Part shown: positions 59,409 to 62,116 of the stretch, in pieces
Layout of the letters: the number at the start of each line of letters is the position of its first letter
Numbering within the stretch: position 1 is the stretch's first letter
Assembly (NCBI GenBank): GCA_004555865.1
Contig: SFJO01000013.1
Span: forward strand, 1-62,116
Length of the DNA: 62,116 nt
From: Oscillospiraceae bacterium
Lineage (GTDB): Bacteria > Bacillota > Clostridia > Oscillospirales > Ruminococcaceae
Direction of reading: 5' to 3'
Program-made: the position numbers and the translations under genes
Notes under the pieces: generated by a model
Databases searched by the model: none
What the model was told of the DNA's origin: nothing
Seen by the model: only the letters and a program-made list of their open reading frames with translations

Positions 59409-60473
59409 GTGTTGAGCTCTGCTTTTCCACAGGTTTCTGTTATCGTACCGGTCTATAAAACAAAAGAATATTTGGGCCAATGCGTGCAAAGCCTCTGTTC
59501 TCAAAGCTATTCCAATCTGGAGATTATTCTGGTGGATGACGGAAGCCCCGATGAATGCCCGGCGCTTTGTGATGCTTACGCAGCCCAAGATGAGCGCATC
59601 CGGGTCATACATAAGGAAAATGGGGGCCTTTCCTCTGCCCGAGAAGCAGGTATCCAAAACGCTTCCGGTGATTACATTATGGTCGTTGACAGCGACGATT
59701 GGATTGAGCCAGACACGGTCGCAAGCTGCATTGAAACTGCGCAGAGAGGCAACGCAGACTGCGTGATGTTTGGCTACACCCGGGAATATCCCGGCAAAAG
59801 CATTGATACACTACTGTTCGACTGTGACTTTTCCTACGACGAGGCATGTTCAGAAGCGGAAATTCACAGAAGAATGGTGGGCCTGGTCGGCGAAGAATTG
59901 CGTGAGCCGCAGAGAATTGACCGGCTTTCTTCGGTTTGCATGAAGCTATATCGTGCCGAAGTCGCCCGCAAGGGGCGCATTGTCAGTGAGCAAGTGGTCG
60001 GTACCTCTGAAGATACCATCTTCAATCTTTATGCGCTTGACGGCTGCCGCATCAGCTACATCAACCGCTGCTTTTACCACTACCGCAAAACCAACGCCCA
60101 GTCCATTACCACCGCCCATAAAGCGGATCTTACCGAAAAATGGGACGTGATGTACAGCGTGGTTCAGGATTACCTGGAAAGTTCCGGGAAAGCGGAAGCG
60201 TACCGTACCCCATTTTTGAATCGGGTTGCCTGCGGCATGATTGGGTTGGGGCTGAATGAAATCAGCAGCCAGGCGAGCATCTGGCAGAAGGCCCGCCGGT
60301 TGCAAGAAATCCTTGCAAATCCTCTCTATACGAAGGCATTTGCGCAGTTGGATACTTCTTACTGCGACATGAAATGGAAGTTTTTCTTTCTGCTTTGCAA
60401 AGAAAAAGCAGCGCTTCCCCTGGCGGTGCTGTTGAAAATCATGAATTATCTGCGCTCCCGAGTGGCCGGTTAG
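59409..60473 (+). CDS. Family-2 glycosyltransferase
   Basis: 354 residues. GT-A fold with VSVIVPVYKTKEYLGQCVQSL, EIILVDDGSPDECPALCDAYA (nucleotide-sugar Asp), NGGLSSAREAGI and VVDSDDWIEPDT (DxD metal site). It transfers a sugar from a nucleotide sugar to a growing chain at the inner membrane face. The start may be GTG 59409 or TTG 59412; GGAGGGG lies at 59400-59406. Base composition is lower in GC than upstream genes, suggesting transfer. Confidence 0.9.
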   Translation: MLSSAFPQVSVIVPVYKTKEYLGQCVQSLCSQSYSNLEIILVDDGSPDECPALCDAYAAQDERIRVIHKENGGLSSAREAGIQNASGDYIMVVDSDDWIEPDTVASCIETAQRGNADCVMFGYTREYPGKSIDTLLFDCDFSYDEACSEAEIHRRMVGLVGEELREPQRIDRLSSVCMKLYRAEVARKGRIVSEQVVGTSEDTIFNLYALDGCRISYINRCFYHYRKTNAQSITTAHKADLTEKWDVMYSVVQDYLESSGKAEAYRTPFLNRVACGMIGLGLNEISSQASIWQKARRLQEILANPLYTKAFAQLDTSYCDMKWKFFFLLCKEKAALPLAVLLKIMNYLRSRVAG

Positions 60474-60484
60474 GAGGTGTCGTC

Positions 60485-61303
60485 TTGCCGAAAGTCTCAA
60501 TCATTATGGGCATTTATAACTGTGCATCCACACTGCCGGAGGCCATTGACTCCATTCTGAACCAGACCTTTTCCGACTGGCAGCTTGTGCTGTGCGACGA
60601 TGGTTCGACCGACAACACCTATGCCGCAGCAAAAAGCTATCTGGAAAAATATCCTCAAAAAATTATCCTACTGCAAAACAAGACCAACATGGGTTTGAAC
60701 CATACGCTGAACCGCTGTCTGGAAGCAGCCACCGGGGACTATGTAGCCCGGATGGATGGCGACGATATTTCCATGCCCACGCGCCTGGAGAAAGAGGCGG
60801 AATTTTTGGATACTCACCCCGAATACGCCATTGTGAGCACCCCTATGGTCTTTTTTGATGAAAACAGTGACTGGGGACGAAGCTATTCCATTGAAAAGCC
60901 GACCAGGCGCGATTTTATCAAGCACAGCCCGGTCCATTGCCATGCCCCCTGCATGATTCGCAGGGAGGCTTACCTGGCGGTTGGCGGGTATACCGAAGAT
61001 AAACGGATGCTGCGCTTTGAGGACGTAAACCTTTGGTACAAACTTTATGCCAAGGGCTACGTTGGATACAATCTGAGCGAACCACTGTACAAGATGCGGG
61101 ATGATCAGGCAGCAACCCGCCGCCGGAGCCTTAGATCTCGGATGAATGGTGTGTATGTGACATATGTGGGCTTTCAGCTGTTCCAGTTTCCCTGGTATCT
61201 GTATGGTTATGTGGTGCTGGATTTCCTGAAGCATTTCGTGAAAGGCATTATGCCCGAGTGGCTGTATTTGAAGTTTCATCGGAAAGCCGCAAGAACGTGG
61301 TGA
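60485..61303 (+). CDS. Family-2 glycosyltransferase
   Basis: 272 residues. KVSIIMGIYNCASTLPEAIDSIL, LVLCDDGSTDNTYAAA and YVARMDGDDISMP (DxD) identify the GT-A domain; RFEDVNLWYKLYAKG is the later catalytic Asp/Glu region. TTG 60485 is the start, 5 bases after AGGAGGTG. The preceding stop TAG (60471-60473) is part of that ribosome binding site. Confidence 0.9.
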   Translation: MPKVSIIMGIYNCASTLPEAIDSILNQTFSDWQLVLCDDGSTDNTYAAAKSYLEKYPQKIILLQNKTNMGLNHTLNRCLEAATGDYVARMDGDDISMPTRLEKEAEFLDTHPEYAIVSTPMVFFDENSDWGRSYSIEKPTRRDFIKHSPVHCHAPCMIRREAYLAVGGYTEDKRMLRFEDVNLWYKLYAKGYVGYNLSEPLYKMRDDQAATRRRSLRSRMNGVYVTYVGFQLFQFPWYLYGYVVLDFLKHFVKGIMPEWLYLKFHRKAARTW

Positions 61304-61317
61304 AGGAGCATCGTGCG

Positions 61318-62116
61318 ATGAAAAGCGAATCAAGGATATCTGTGATTATTCCGATTTACAACACGGCTGAGTATTTGCCGCGCTGCCTGGATTCTATTCT
61401 GAACAGCACCTATCAAAATTTGGAAGTGCTCTGTATCAATGATGGAAGCACCGATGAAAGCGCAGCGATTCTGAAACGATATGCAACGGAAGATTCTCGT
61501 GTCATCGCCGTAAATAAAGCAAACGCAGGCGTTTCATCCGCACGTAATACTGGGTTGGACCTTGCAACCGGCGACTTTATCGCATTTGTGGACTCGGATG
61601 ATTGGGTGCATCCGCAGTCGTTTGAAATCCTGGCTTGGGGGCAAGAGCAGACCGAAGCAGACATCGTTATTGGTAAATACAGCATTACCGCAGAGAACAA
61701 GCAGAAATTTAAACAAATTGATTTGAAGACGGTTAAAGTGACGGCTGTTCCGAATGCCGATGCAATGAAAATCGGGCAGTTGAAAAGACTCGTTTGGGGG
61801 CGCTTGTACAAACGCAGTTCAATTTCAGGCTTGCGGTTTGAGAACGGTTTGAAGTGGGGCGAGGACACCTTCTTTAGTATTTGTACCTTAAGCAATAATC
61901 CCAATATTGCTCTGGTCGATTCGGAATTGTACTACTATTTTCAGCGTGAGACGTCTGCCACGCGAATACTCCCGTTCAGCAGCAAGTTAGCTTTGGTGCG
62001 GTGCTATTTGACGTATTACGGAAAATCTGAGAGCGATACGCAGCGCTGCTTATATCTGAAGCAAGGCCTCAAGCAAGCACTTGCGTGTCGGTATACAGGA
62101 ATGTTTGAAGCGACTG
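61318..62116 (+). CDS. Family-2 glycosyltransferase (runs off the right edge)
   Basis: ATG 61318 after AAGGAGCATCGTGCG opens a frame without stop to the end of the window (266 codons). RISVIIPIYNTAEYLPRCLD, NDGSTDESAAIL, NAGVSSARNTGLD and FVDSDDWVHPQ are the GT2 motifs. It is the third transferase of the locus and also AT-richer than the window average. Confidence 0.9.
   Translation, partial: MKSESRISVIIPIYNTAEYLPRCLDSILNSTYQNLEVLCINDGSTDESAAILKRYATEDSRVIAVNKANAGVSSARNTGLDLATGDFIAFVDSDDWVHPQSFEILAWGQEQTEADIVIGKYSITAENKQKFKQIDLKTVKVTAVPNADAMKIGQLKRLVWGRLYKRSSISGLRFENGLKWGEDTFFSICTLSNNPNIALVDSELYYYFQRETSATRILPFSSKLALVRCYLTYYGKSESDTQRCLYLKQGLKQALACRYTGMFEAT

Noticed and set aside
1..62116. CRISPR arrays, insertion sequences, prophage or rRNA operons
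   Set aside because: No regularly spaced repeats, transposase or integrase genes, phage structural genes or rRNA sequence seen on either strand.

Overview
The window looks like chromosome of a GC-rich, anaerobic, Gram-positive-type fermenter of the Clostridia, probably close to the Oscillospiraceae/Ruminococcaceae. This placement is an inference from gene content; no marker gene in the window settles it. The signs are a complete 2-hydroxyglutarate (glutamate-to-crotonyl-CoA) fermentation cluster, an [FeFe] hydrogenase, ATP-type PEP carboxykinase, ECF-type vitamin transporters (FolT, BioY), a tetrahydrofolate riboswitch, SpoIID and LytR-CpsA-Psr cell-wall proteins, GGAGG ribosome binding sites and many U-tailed hairpin terminators. 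There are no rRNA or tRNA genes, insertion sequences or CRISPR arrays that I can see.

Layout. 1-7.6 kb: the end of an unknown gene, a decayed acetyltransferase, an autoregulated sdpR-sdpI pair, proC with a Cof-type phosphatase, a cupin, an ArsC-like protein, a shortened pyruvate kinase-like gene behind an unusual structured leader, an AEC transporter and a glyoxalase-fold protein. 7.6-16.1 kb: nifS-thiI-cinA, then a very large SpoIID protein whose N-terminus looks like a worn-out copy of the CinA C-terminal domain, and an LCP wall-polymer ligase. 16.5-28.2 kb: the glutamate fermentation island gcdD-gcdC-gcdB, gctA-gctB, gcdA, gltS, hgdC, hgdA-hgdB, in highly expressed codon usage. 28.3-31.5 kb: PAP2 and HD hydrolases, folT under a THF riboswitch, and an orphan membrane protein. 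31.5-37.6 kb: a LysR regulator divergent from a cytidylate-kinase-like gene coupled to a MATE exporter, oligoendopeptidase F, and a split chromate transporter. 37.9-43 kb: a BMP-type nucleoside ABC importer. 43-49 kb: a second MATE exporter, exonuclease III, pckA and cca. 49.5-54.9 kb (minus strand): birA-bioY, and a two-gene hydrogenase operon in which HydA is paired with a NuoF-tail/GltD fusion. 55.3-58 kb: a small hydrolase, a DUF6514-like protein, and an ECF sigma factor with a very short partner. 58.1 kb to the end: an EpsG-like polymerase and three family-2 glycosyltransferases of lower GC, the start of a surface-polysaccharide locus that runs off the window.

How it works together. GltS brings in glutamate with sodium. 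GctAB activates 2-hydroxyglutarate to its CoA ester. HgdC spends ATP to prime the HgdAB dehydratase, and GcdABCD decarboxylates glutaconyl-CoA while pumping sodium out, closing a sodium cycle with GltS. BirA (biotinylates GcdC) and BioY (imports biotin) support this pathway, and the hydrogenase gives an outlet for reductant. Glutamate dehydrogenase, 2-hydroxyglutarate dehydrogenase and the butyrate-forming enzymes are not in this window.

The most interesting items are the CinA-like/SpoIID fusion next to cinA, the unusual hydrogenase partner, two places where a near-consensus promoter runs straight into a terminator hairpin (possible tiny RNAs), the hairpin-bridged start of the pyruvate kinase-like gene, and several new operator-like repeats.
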